Below are positions 8,630-15,881 of a stretch of 64,000 nt of DNA, in pieces (position 1 is the first letter of the stretch; each line of letters opens with the position of its first letter). The notes below the pieces were generated by a model. It was not told the origin of the DNA and searched no databases. It worked only from the letters and a program-made list of their open reading frames with translations. Source of the DNA: Actinomadura alba (GTDB lineage: Bacteria > Actinomycetota > Actinomycetes > Streptosporangiales > Streptosporangiaceae); NCBI RefSeq assembly GCF_014323705.1, contig NZ_JABVEC010000001.1, positions 1 to 64,000 on the forward strand. The letters are read 5' to 3'. The position numbers were made by a program, and so were the translations under genes.

Positions 8630-9501
8630 CCGCGGTGGCGAACGCGGCCGGAGCGCCGGCCAGGCTGTCGCTCAACCAGTGGACGACCCGCCGGTGGTCG
8701 GTGCCCGAGGCGGTCGACGGCTGCGCCCGCCACGGCCTTGAGGCGATCGGGCTGTGGCGCGAGCCGGTGGCCGAGCACGGGCTCGCTGCGACCGCCAAGC
8801 TGGTGCGCGACGCCGGGCTGCGGGTGTCGTCGCTCTGCCGGGGCGGGTTCCTCACCGCCGGCGACCAGGCGGCGCTCGACGACAACCGCCGCGCCATCGA
8901 CGAGACGGCGGAGCTGTCCGCCGCCGCACTGGTCCTGGTGGTGGGCGGGCTCCCGGGTGTCGTGCCGGGCGAGGGCCCGCGCGCCGGGTTCTCCCGCGAC
9001 CTCGCGGAAGCACGGGAGCGGGTGGCCGAGGCACTCGCGGTCCTCGCGCCCTACGCCGGTGAGCGTGGGGTGCGGCTGGCGTTGGAGCCGCTGCACCCGA
9101 TGTACTGCGCCGACCGGGCCGTGCTCTCGACCCTGGCCCAGGCCCTCGATCTGGCCGATCCGCACCCGACCGAACAGGTCGGCGTCGTCGTCGACACCTT
9201 CCACGTCTGGTGGGACCCGGAGGTGTTCCGGCAGATCGCCCGGGCCGGCGGGCCGGACGGCGGGCGGATCGCGAGCTACCAGGTGTGCGATTTCCTCGCC
9301 CCGCTCCCGGCCGACGTACTGCTCGGCCGGGGCATGATGGGCGACGGCGTCATCGACTTCGCCCCCCTGACGGCGGCCGTGGCGGCGGCGGGCTACACCG
9401 GCGACATCGAAGTCGAGATCTTCAACGCCGATGTCTGGGCCGCCGACCCGGACCAGGTCGTCACGACGATGAAACAGCGCTATCTGGATCTGATCGCCTG
9501 A
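8626..9501 (+). CDS. Sugar phosphate isomerase/epimerase (AP endonuclease 2 / xylose isomerase-like TIM barrel)
   Basis: 291-aa TIM-barrel enzyme of the xylose-isomerase-like superfamily. The metal-ligand pattern is recognisable: Glu in RLALEPLHPMY, Asp-x-x-His in VVVDTFHVWW, a central Asp in SYQVCDFL and a late Glu in IEVEIFN. GTG 8626 overlaps the previous stop (GTGA), so translation is coupled. It is the third and last gene of the oxidoreductase-DUF993-isomerase operon and probably interconverts a keto/aldo sugar of the same pathway. Transcription ends at the palindrome 9510-9544. Confidence 0.88.
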   Translation: MTAVANAAGAPARLSLNQWTTRRWSVPEAVDGCARHGLEAIGLWREPVAEHGLAATAKLVRDAGLRVSSLCRGGFLTAGDQAALDDNRRAIDETAELSAAALVLVVGGLPGVVPGEGPRAGFSRDLAEARERVAEALAVLAPYAGERGVRLALEPLHPMYCADRAVLSTLAQALDLADPHPTEQVGVVVDTFHVWWDPEVFRQIARAGGPDGGRIASYQVCDFLAPLPADVLLGRGMMGDGVIDFAPLTAAVAAAGYTGDIEVEIFNADVWAADPDQVVTTMKQRYLDLIA

Positions 9502-9509
9502 CCGGCGGC

Positions 9510-9544
9510 GTGTTCGGTGGCCCCCCGGAACGGCCACCGAACAC
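9510..9544. terminator. Palindrome family B, copy 1 (bidirectional terminator or REP-like element)
   Basis: Inverted repeat GTGTTCGGTGGCC (9510-9522) / GGCCACCGAACAC (9532-9544), 13 bp perfect with a 9-nt spacer. It fills the 48-bp gap between the convergent isomerase and lacI genes. The same core recurs at 53161-53200, again between convergent genes. Confidence 0.75.
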
Positions 9545-9549
9545 CTCCC

Positions 9550-10551
9550 TCACGGCGCGAGGGCCCGCGTGCTGGTCCGGAGGATGACCTGGCCCTCGAT
9601 GTGCTCCACGGCCGGTCGCACCGAATCCCCGAGCGCCAGCTCGAGCGCCAGCTCCCCCATCTCGTCGAGCGGCAGCCGTACCGTCGTCAGCGCGGGCACC
9701 AGGTCGCGCAGCGTCGCGATGTCGTCGAAGCCGGCGACCGACAGGTTGTCGGGCACGGTCAGGCCGCGCTCCCTGAGCGCCGCGAGAGCGCCGACCGCCA
9801 TGACGTCGTTGACCGCGAACACGCAGGTGGCATCGGTGTCGATGACGCCGCGGACCGCGTTGTACCCGCCGTCCCGGTCGAAGCCGCCGTGCACGATCCT
9901 CGGCGCGGGCAGGCCGAGTTCCTCCAGCGCTGCCGCGAAACCGGCGGTACGGTCGGCGGCGGTGACGAGCGCCGGCGGGCCGGCCAGCACGGCGAACCGG
10001 GTGTGGCCGAGCTCGGCGAGCGCGCGTGCGAGCTTGGCCGCGCCGCCCCGGTTGGCCGGAGCGACGGTGTCGACGCCGAGCAGGTCCTGGCCGACGCAGG
10101 CGACCCGGCCGCCCGAGTCGCGGTAGCGGGCGAGCTCGGTGCGCAGCCGCCCGGTGATGCGCTCGTCGGCGACCCGCGAACCGGCCAGCAGGATCGCCCG
10201 TACCCGCTGGGCTCGCAGCGTGGACACGTAGCCGATCTCGCGTTCGGGGTCGCGGTAGGTGGTGCCCACCATCACCACCAGACCTCGTCGGTCGGCCGCC
10301 CGCATGGCGCCGCCGGCGAGGGCGGCGAAGTAGGGGTCAGTGAGGTCGTGGACCACCAGTCCGATGACGTTGCTGGAACCGCGGGCCAGCGTCTGCGCGG
10401 TCGCGTTGGGCTGGTAGCCGAGTTCGGCGGCGGCCAGCTCGACCCGTTCCCGCAGATTGGCGCCCACCCGGCGGCTACTGCCGTTGAGCACCCGTGAGGC
10501 GGTGGCGAGCGAGACGCCCGCGTGCCGCGCGACATCCTCGAGCGTGACCAC
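9550..10551 (-). CDS. LacI family transcriptional regulator
   Basis: 333-aa repressor with the canonical N-terminal helix-turn-helix and hinge (VTLEDVARHAGVSLATASRV, residues 2-21) followed by a periplasmic-binding-protein-like sugar sensor domain (GLVVHDLTDPYFAALAGG onward; VAGFDDI near the C-terminus). GTG 10551 is preceded by GGGAGGT. A perfect 14-bp palindrome of LacI type lies 34 bp upstream, so it very likely regulates itself; the related site at 6214 makes the GH13 gene and the oxidoreductase-DUF993-isomerase operon its probable targets. The inducer is unknown. Confidence 0.93.
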   Translation of the reverse strand: MVTLEDVARHAGVSLATASRVLNGSSRRVGANLRERVELAAAELGYQPNATAQTLARGSSNVIGLVVHDLTDPYFAALAGGAMRAADRRGLVVMVGTTYRDPEREIGYVSTLRAQRVRAILLAGSRVADERITGRLRTELARYRDSGGRVACVGQDLLGVDTVAPANRGGAAKLARALAELGHTRFAVLAGPPALVTAADRTAGFAAALEELGLPAPRIVHGGFDRDGGYNAVRGVIDTDATCVFAVNDVMAVGALAALRERGLTVPDNLSVAGFDDIATLRDLVPALTTVRLPLDEMGELALELALGDSVRPAVEHIEGQVILRTSTRALAP

Positions 10552-10584
10552 ACGGACCTCCCTTCAAGATCAGAAAGCAAGGAT

Positions 10585-10598
10585 AGAAAGCGCTTTCT
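10585..10598. promoter_or_regulatory. LacI-family operator (autoregulatory)
   Basis: Perfect palindrome AGAAAGCGCTTTCT, 34 bp upstream of the lacI-like start. A half-site-like AGAAAGC occurs just before it (10572-10578). The next gene on the plus strand starts at 10716, so the site could also touch that promoter. Confidence 0.8.
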
Positions 10599-10715
10599 CA
10601 GCATGCTAATCACCCATGCTGCCTAGCAGCGTAGTGATTCATGCCGATGAATCGCCTCGGCGGTTCGTGCCGGAGGACGACGCGCACCTCCGGTTCTCCG
10701 CACTAGTCTCCCGGC

Positions 10716-11414
10716 ATGGCCACCTTCCGGGTCCGCGTCATCGCGGCCCTCTCGCTGCCGCCCGCCCTCGTCGCCACCGGCTGCACCGGCGGCGGAACCG
10801 ACTCCGGGACGTCGTTGCCCGAGGGCCGGCAGGTGCTGACCCAGGCGTCGGCGGCCATGCGCCCGGTGAAGAGCCTCGGCTTCACCCTCGACACCGAGGG
10901 CGATCCGCCGGTGGCGGTCAAGCGGGGCGACATCAAGCTGCTGAAGAGCGGCGACGCGCAGGGAACGCTGCAGATCACGCAGGGTGGCCAGCCGATCGAG
11001 ATCAGCTTCGTGCTGGTCGGGCAGACGGTCCACTACAAGGGCGTCACCGGCGGCTACCAGCGGTTGCCTCGGGCGATGGTGGCGCAGCTCTACGACCCGT
11101 CGGCCCTCCTCGACCCCGAGCGTGGCGTCGCCAGGCTGCTGACCGCGGCCACCGGGCCCAAGACCGAGGCGCGCGAGAAGGTCGACGGCAAGGACGCCTA
11201 CCGGGTCAGGGCCACCCTGCCCAAGGACGTCGCCGCGACGCTGGTGCCCGGGGTCACCGCCGACCTGCCCGGACAGGTCTGGGTCGCCGCCGCGGACCAC
11301 CGCCCGGTCAAGCTCAGGATGGAGATGGCGGGCACGGGCGGAGCCGGGAAGAGCCACGTCACCGTGTCACTGAACGAGTTCGACGCCAACTACAAGATCA
11401 CTCCGCCCAAGTGA
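10716..11414 (+). CDS. LppX/LprA/LprF/LprG-family lipoprotein
   Basis: 232-aa lipoprotein with a lipobox (LVATGC, Cys about residue 23) after a hydrophobic signal. The mature part has the LppX_LprAFG features: an early helix (QVLTQASAAMRPVKSLGFTL), antiparallel strands, and a late strand pair PGQVWVAAADHRPVKLRMEM. In mycobacteria LprG of this family binds triacylated glycolipids and triacylglycerol and works with the MFS pump P55 encoded next to it. Here too an MFS gene overlaps the stop (GTGA), and an acyltransferase of the TAG-forming family lies just downstream. Lipid transfer across the envelope is the likely role. Confidence 0.85.
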   Translation: MATFRVRVIAALSLPPALVATGCTGGGTDSGTSLPEGRQVLTQASAAMRPVKSLGFTLDTEGDPPVAVKRGDIKLLKSGDAQGTLQITQGGQPIEISFVLVGQTVHYKGVTGGYQRLPRAMVAQLYDPSALLDPERGVARLLTAATGPKTEAREKVDGKDAYRVRATLPKDVAATLVPGVTADLPGQVWVAAADHRPVKLRMEMAGTGGAGKSHVTVSLNEFDANYKITPPK

Positions 11415-12940
11415 CCGCACGGCCTCGTCGAGTCGCGATCGGCGTGGGCGGCGGGGTCGTCCTGCTGGCCGCGCTCGACGCCTATGTCATCGTGACGGTC
11501 CTGGTCGACGTGTCCCGCGACCTCGGCGTCGCGGTCAACCGGCTGGAGCGCTCGACGCCCATCGTCACCGGATTCCTGCTCGGCTACATCACCGCGATGC
11601 CGTTGCTCGGGCAGCTCTGCGACCGGTACGGCCGCCGCCCGCTCTTGCACGCCTGCCTGGCCGGCTTCGCGATCGGCTCGGCCGTGACCGCCGCCGCCGA
11701 CCAGCTGCCGATGCTCATCGCCGGGCGCGTCGTACAGGGCGTGGCCGGCGGCGCGCTGCTCCCGATCACCATGGCGCTGGCGGCGGATCTCTGGGAGGAG
11801 CACAAGCGTCCCGTCGTGCTCGGGGCGGTCGGCGCGGCCCAGGAGCTCGGCAGCGTGCTCGGGCCGCTGTACGGCGCCGCGATCGCCGCCACCGTGGGCT
11901 GGCGCGGCATCTTCTGGATCAATATTCCGCTGGCCCTGCTGGCGATGGCGGCCGTACAGGTCTTCGTGCCGGCCGGGCGGCGTGAACTCGCGTCACCCCG
12001 GATCGACGTGGTCGGCGGTCTCTTGCTGGCGGCGGCGCTCGGACTGCTCGTCGTGGGCCTCTACAACCCCGAGCCGGACCGGGGAGCGCTGCCCACCTGG
12101 GGCGTGCCGACCGTCCTCGCGGGACTGCTGCTCGCCGTCGTGTTCGCCTGCTGGGAGGCGCGGGCCCGTACCCGGCTGCTCGACCTCACCGGAGTACGCC
12201 GCGGCCCGCTGCTCGCCACGCTGGGCGTCAGCTTCGTGTCGGGCGCGGCCTTGATGGTGACCCTCGTCGACGTGCAACTGATCGCGCAGACGATGCTCGG
12301 AAAGGACTCCACCGGCGGGGCCCTGCTGCTCAGCAGGTTCCTCGTCGCGCTGTCGCTGGCCGCGCTCGCGGGCGGTCTGCTCGCCCGGTGGATCGGCGAG
12401 CGATGGACCGTCGTCGCCGGGATGACGATCGCCGCGGCGGGTTATCTGCTCGTGGCGGGCTGGCCGGTCGACGTGGCGGCCGCCCGCCATGGCCCGCTCC
12501 CGAGGCTCGACGTCGACCTCGCGGTGGCCGGGGCCGGGCTGGGGCTCGTCATCGCCCCCGTGTCCTCGGCGGTGCTCCGCCTCATGCCCGCGTCCCGGCA
12601 CGGCGCCGCTTCGGCCGCGCTCGTGGTCGCCCGGATGATGGGCATGCTGATCGGCGTCGCCGCGCTGTCGGCCTGGGGGTTCCACCGGTTCCAGTCGCTG
12701 ACCGCGAACCTGGCCACACCGCTGCCCTTCGGGGTACCACCGGAAGAGTACGCCCGACAGGTGGCCGCCTACCGGACGGCGCTCACCGACGCCCTGCACA
12801 TCGAGTACCGGGAGATCTTCCTGATCACCGCCGGGCTGTGCCTCGCGGGAGCGCTGCTCGGGCTCGCCCTCGGCAGGGGCTCCGGCACGGCGCGTGGCAT
12901 CGCCACCGACGAGGAGGCGCTGACTCGCACCCGCGACTGA
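11411..12940 (+). CDS. MFS efflux transporter, P55 (Rv1410c)-like
   Basis: 509-aa membrane protein with about 14 predicted hydrophobic segments, of the drug/H+ antiporter DHA2 type. The conserved motif A is seen as GQLCDRYGRRP between helices 2 and 3, and motif C-like Gly-rich stretches follow. GTG 11411 overlaps the lipoprotein stop by 4 bp. The lipoprotein-MFS pairing mirrors the mycobacterial lprG-P55 operon, whose products export triacylated lipids and affect drug tolerance. Assignment to P55 rather than a generic DHA2 pump rests on this gene context. Confidence 0.85.
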   Translation: MTARPRRVAIGVGGGVVLLAALDAYVIVTVLVDVSRDLGVAVNRLERSTPIVTGFLLGYITAMPLLGQLCDRYGRRPLLHACLAGFAIGSAVTAAADQLPMLIAGRVVQGVAGGALLPITMALAADLWEEHKRPVVLGAVGAAQELGSVLGPLYGAAIAATVGWRGIFWINIPLALLAMAAVQVFVPAGRRELASPRIDVVGGLLLAAALGLLVVGLYNPEPDRGALPTWGVPTVLAGLLLAVVFACWEARARTRLLDLTGVRRGPLLATLGVSFVSGAALMVTLVDVQLIAQTMLGKDSTGGALLLSRFLVALSLAALAGGLLARWIGERWTVVAGMTIAAAGYLLVAGWPVDVAAARHGPLPRLDVDLAVAGAGLGLVIAPVSSAVLRLMPASRHGAASAALVVARMMGMLIGVAALSAWGFHRFQSLTANLATPLPFGVPPEEYARQVAAYRTALTDALHIEYREIFLITAGLCLAGALLGLALGRGSGTARGIATDEEALTRTRD

Positions 12941-13032
12941 GCGGCATCAGTGCGCCGGCGTACATAGGGTGGGGAGGGCCGCCGGAAGCACATCCGTGCG
13001 CTCGCCGAGCGGCGGCGGAAAGACAGTGTGCC

Positions 13033-14433
13033 GTGCAGCGGATGAGCGGACTGGACGCCGGTTTCTTCCTCGTCGAGGACGACAACACGCCACTCCACGT
13101 GGCGTCGGTCATCGTGTTCGAGGGCCCTCCCCCGTCGTACGGGGACCTGGTCCGCAAAATCGTTTCAAAGCTGCCGCAAGTGCCCAGATATCGGCAGCGG
13201 GTCCGCGCGCTCCCCATGCACCTGGGCCGCCCGGTGTGGACCGATGATCCGCACTTCCAGATCCTCTACCACGTACGGCACACGGCCGTGCCCGCCCCGG
13301 GCACCGAGGAGCAGCTGCGCAACCTCGCCGGCCGCGTGCTCGCCCAGCGCCTCGACCGCAGCAAGCCGCTCTGGGAGATCTGGCTGGTCGAGGGACTCGA
13401 GAACGGCCGCTGGGCGCTCATCGGCAAGGTGCACCACTGCATGGTCGACGGCGTCGCCGGGATGGACCTGATGACGGTGCTGTTCGACCTCAGCCCCGAC
13501 AGCACGCAGGTCGAACCCGGGCCGTGGGAACCCGAGCCCGAGCCGTCCGAGCTCGCGCTCGTACTCGACGGCGTGCGGCAGAACCTCTCCGGGCCGGTAC
13601 GCGGGCTCACCGCGCTGCCCGGCCTGGTGGGGTCGCTGCGCAACGGCCGTCAGGTCAGGGACTTCGCCGGCGGCCTCACCCGCAGCGTGGCCCGGTTCGT
13701 TCGCCCGTCGGCGAGCACGCTGAACGGCCCCATCGGCCCGCACCGGCGCTGGCACTGGGTGCAGGGCGACCTGGCCGAGATCAAGAGTATCCGCCGCGCG
13801 CTCGGCGGCACCGTCAACGACATCGTGCTGGCCGCCGTGACCCGGGGGTTCCGCGATCTGCTCGAAGGACGCGGTGAGCTGACCCCCGGAGCGATGGTGC
13901 GCACGGCGGTGCCGGTCTCACTTCGTACGAGCGACGAGCAGGGCCAGCTGACCAACCGGGTCGCCCCCGTTTTCGTCAACCTGCCCTGCGGCGAGGACGA
14001 CCCGCTGCGCAGGCTGCACCGCATCCGCGTGCAGATGGACGACCTCAAGCGCAGCCACCAGGAGGTCGGCAGCACCACGCTGACCAGGCTCACCGACACC
14101 GCGGTGGCGCCCGCCCTGCTCACCCTGGCCACCCGTACGCCCCTTCGACTGCACAACCCGGTCGTACAGACGATCACCACCAACGTGCCCGGCCCGCAGT
14201 TCCCGCTGTACGTGCTGGGCCGCAAGGCACTGGAACTGCACCCGTACGTCCCCATCACCGGCGGCATGCGCGTGGCCACCGCCATCTTCTCCTACCTCGG
14301 CCGGCTCAACTTCGGGATCACCGGCGACTTCGACGCGATGCCCGACATCGAGGTCCTGGCCAAGGGGATCCGCACGGAGTTCGACGAGCTCGCCGGGAAG
14401 GCCGCCGAGGTGCAGGGGCGCAAAGGCCACTGA
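13033..14433 (+). CDS. Wax ester synthase/diacylglycerol acyltransferase (WS/DGAT) family protein
   Basis: 466-aa O-acyltransferase that moves an acyl group from acyl-CoA to a long-chain alcohol or diacylglycerol. The catalytic HHxxxDG motif is present as KVHHCMVDGVAGMD (His134-His135), and the C-terminal family block NVPGPQFPLYVLG with ITGGMRV follows. The start is taken as GTG 13033, giving MQRMSGLDAGFF, which fits the family's usual M-x-R-LSxxD beginning; ATG 13042 is the alternative. A GGAAAG sits about 10 bases upstream. It lies 92 bp after the MFS gene in the same direction, so lipid synthesis and lipid export may be co-expressed. Confidence 0.92.
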   Translation: MQRMSGLDAGFFLVEDDNTPLHVASVIVFEGPPPSYGDLVRKIVSKLPQVPRYRQRVRALPMHLGRPVWTDDPHFQILYHVRHTAVPAPGTEEQLRNLAGRVLAQRLDRSKPLWEIWLVEGLENGRWALIGKVHHCMVDGVAGMDLMTVLFDLSPDSTQVEPGPWEPEPEPSELALVLDGVRQNLSGPVRGLTALPGLVGSLRNGRQVRDFAGGLTRSVARFVRPSASTLNGPIGPHRRWHWVQGDLAEIKSIRRALGGTVNDIVLAAVTRGFRDLLEGRGELTPGAMVRTAVPVSLRTSDEQGQLTNRVAPVFVNLPCGEDDPLRRLHRIRVQMDDLKRSHQEVGSTTLTRLTDTAVAPALLTLATRTPLRLHNPVVQTITTNVPGPQFPLYVLGRKALELHPYVPITGGMRVATAIFSYLGRLNFGITGDFDAMPDIEVLAKGIRTEFDELAGKAAEVQGRKGH

Positions 14434-14816
14434 AGGCTCCCAGGAGGCCATGAGCAGGCAGTGCGACCAAAAGGAGGGTGGGGTCACGGGATTCTGCCGC
14501 TCCGAGACGTATCCGGGAGCGGTTCCATACCCACCCTCCTTGAGCCGCGGACCCGTACGGGTGCTCTGACCGGTCTCCAATCTGAGGTGAGCCTACTGCC
14601 CACCACTGACAAGACGACTGCTCCCCGAGATGCGGGTGATGCGGGGCTCGATCCCCGCTCTCCGCGGCCCGGGCGGCCGGGCGGGGCGGCTGTCCACGCA
14701 CCGTCACCTGGTCGGGGGACCACGTGCGCGCCGAGGAAAACGCAGGTCAACAACTGTTGAGGACGATAAGAGGGGGAATGGGCCTCTTAAAGCCGCTAGG
14801 AGAGGGGTGAGGCGCG
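14434..14816. other. 383-bp intergenic region with nested inverted repeat and small palindrome
   Basis: No convincing coding sequence. It holds the nested stem 14471-14541 and a small palindrome TCAACA-AC-TGTTGA at 14747-14760, about 57 bp before the next start. A stress-sigma-like promoter may lie after the palindrome (TTGAGG ... GGGAAT), but the match is weak. Confidence 0.5.
14471..14541. repeat. Nested inverted repeat (12-bp outer arms, 7-bp inner arms)
   Basis: The outer arms AAGGAGGGTGGG (14471-14482) and CCCACCCTCCTT (14530-14541) are perfectly complementary. Inside them CCGCTCC (14497-14503) pairs with GGAGCGG (14516-14522). It starts 37 bp after the acyltransferase stop, so it could act as its terminator. 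The two-tier architecture is larger than a simple terminator and could also be a structured RNA. Confidence 0.7.
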
Positions 14817-15251
14817 ATGACAGCTGTGCATTCGCCCTCGGGCGACGGAGCGACCCGTACCGTCGAGCGGGACAAGTCGGTCGGTGCGCTGGTGCAGCAG
14901 GCCACGGAGCAGCTGTCCGAGCTGGTCCGTTCGGAACTGCGGCTGGCGGTCGCCGAGGTGAAGGACAAGGGCCGCCACGCGAGAGTCGGGGCCGGGATGT
15001 TCGGTGGGGCCGGGCTATTCGCCCTGTACGGCATCGGGGCCTTCGTGACGGCCGCGATCGTGGCACTGGCGCGCGTGCTTCCGTTGTGGGCGTCGGCGCT
15101 GATCGTCGGGGCGGCGCTGCTCCTGATCGCCGCTGCGCTGGCGCTGCTGGGCCGGCGGCAGGTCACCCAGGCCATACCACCGGTGCCCGAGCGGGCGATC
15201 GACAGCGCCAAGCACGACGTCCGGGAGATCAGGGAAAGAGCACACCGATGA
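14817..15251 (+). CDS. Phage_holin_3_6 (DUF1469) family membrane protein
   Basis: 144-aa protein with an amphipathic N-terminal helix (VGALVQQATEQLSELVRSEL, about residues 22-41) and two strongly hydrophobic segments at about 60-85 and 88-110 joined by a short turn. This is the layout of the actinobacterial 'phage holin family' (PF07332), which despite its name is a chromosomal membrane protein. ATG 14817 has AGAGGGGTGAGG upstream. The stop overlaps the start of the DUF3618 gene (ATGA), the usual partner of this family. The pair is thought to relate to membrane or envelope stress, but function is unproven. Confidence 0.85.
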   Translation: MTAVHSPSGDGATRTVERDKSVGALVQQATEQLSELVRSELRLAVAEVKDKGRHARVGAGMFGGAGLFALYGIGAFVTAAIVALARVLPLWASALIVGAALLLIAAALALLGRRQVTQAIPPVPERAIDSAKHDVREIRERAHR

Positions 15252-15652
15252 CCGTCTACGATGCCCGCGACACGGGCAGGCCGAACCGGCCCGTGCGGAG
15301 CCGGAAGCCGGCGGCCGAGACCGAGGAACTGCGTGAGAACATCGCCCACACGCGCGACGAACTGGGCGCCACCGTCGCGGCGCTGGCCCAGAAGGCCGAC
15401 GTCAAAGGGCGCGCCAAGGACAAGGCGGCACAGCTGAAGGGCAACGTCGCCGGCCGGGCCCGCAAGGCCGCCTCTCACGCGTCGACGCCGGTGGTGCGTC
15501 GCGGTGCCGCGGTGGCGGTGGCCGGCGCCGGGACTGGAGCCGTGGCGTGGTGGGTGCGGCAGCGCCGCGCAGCCCGCAAGCCGACCAAGTGGGAGCTCGC
15601 CCTCCAGATGGGGCGGCAGATGGGCGGCAAGGCCACACGAAAACGCCGCTGA
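15248..15652 (+). CDS. DUF3618 domain-containing protein
   Basis: 134-aa small basic protein. The DUF3618 motif ELRENIAHTRDELGATVAAL (about residues 29-48) is followed by ADVKGRAKDKAAQLKG, a helix with AKDKA repeats. Then comes one membrane segment (AAVAVAGAGTGAVAWWV) and a Lys/Arg-rich tail. ATG 15248 overlaps the upstream stop. It probably sits at the inner membrane with the holin-like protein. Transcription is likely ended by the hairpin at 15669. Confidence 0.85.
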   Translation: MTVYDARDTGRPNRPVRSRKPAAETEELRENIAHTRDELGATVAALAQKADVKGRAKDKAAQLKGNVAGRARKAASHASTPVVRRGAAVAVAGAGTGAVAWWVRQRRAARKPTKWELALQMGRQMGGKATRKRR

Positions 15653-15668
15653 AGGCTCCCACCGCACG

Positions 15669-15692
15669 CTGAACGTGCTGAGCAGCGTTCAG
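15669..15692 (+). terminator. Hairpin terminator of the DUF1469-DUF3618 operon
   Basis: CTGAACG-TGCT / AGCA-CGTTCAG stem of 11 bp with a single bulged G and a 1-nt loop, 16 bp after the DUF3618 stop. No U-tract. Confidence 0.6.
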
Positions 15693-15742
15693 TGTCGGCA
15701 TATGCACCACCGAAAGCCGCCCAGGTGGTGCATTCGCCGACA
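15693..15742. repeat. 19-bp inverted repeat (2 mismatches), 12-bp loop
   Basis: Arms 15693-15711 and 15724-15742; 17 of 19 positions pair, with outer TGTCGGC/GCCGACA and inner ATGCACCACC/GGTGGTGCAT perfect. It lies directly after the terminator hairpin and before the broken dgoD gene, between convergent units. It may be a REP-like element or a second terminator. Confidence 0.7.
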
Positions 15743-15762
15743 CCAAAGACGCTTCGACGGCG

Positions 15763-15881
15763 TCACCACTCCGCCAGCGCGCCGTCGGCTCGCCCCACCC
15801 GATCACGCCGTCGTCGGTCTCGACCCGGCAGAACAGCCAGCGCGGCGGCACGAGGAACGTCTCGATCCTGGCGATCTTCAT
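15763..15881 (-). pseudogene. dgoD: Galactonate dehydratase (dgoD-like), internally deleted
   Basis: The first 32 codons encode the N-terminus of a DgoD-type enolase-superfamily dehydratase (MKIARIETFLVPPRWLFCRV, then GVIGWGEP). Homology then stops. In another reading frame, 15763-15780 encodes ALAEW-stop, matching the usual end of the family (xxxVAEW-stop). Nearly the whole enzyme (normally about 380 aa) is missing and the joint is out of frame. The short C-terminal match could be chance, but it lies exactly where the deletion model needs it. ATG 15881 overlaps the GntR stop (ATGA), so it was the last gene of the SDR-GntR-dgoD operon. Confidence 0.65.

Noticed and set aside
14817-15251. Prophage signal from the 'phage holin' annotation
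   Set aside because: The family is a chromosomal actinobacterial membrane protein paired with DUF3618; no other phage genes occur nearby.
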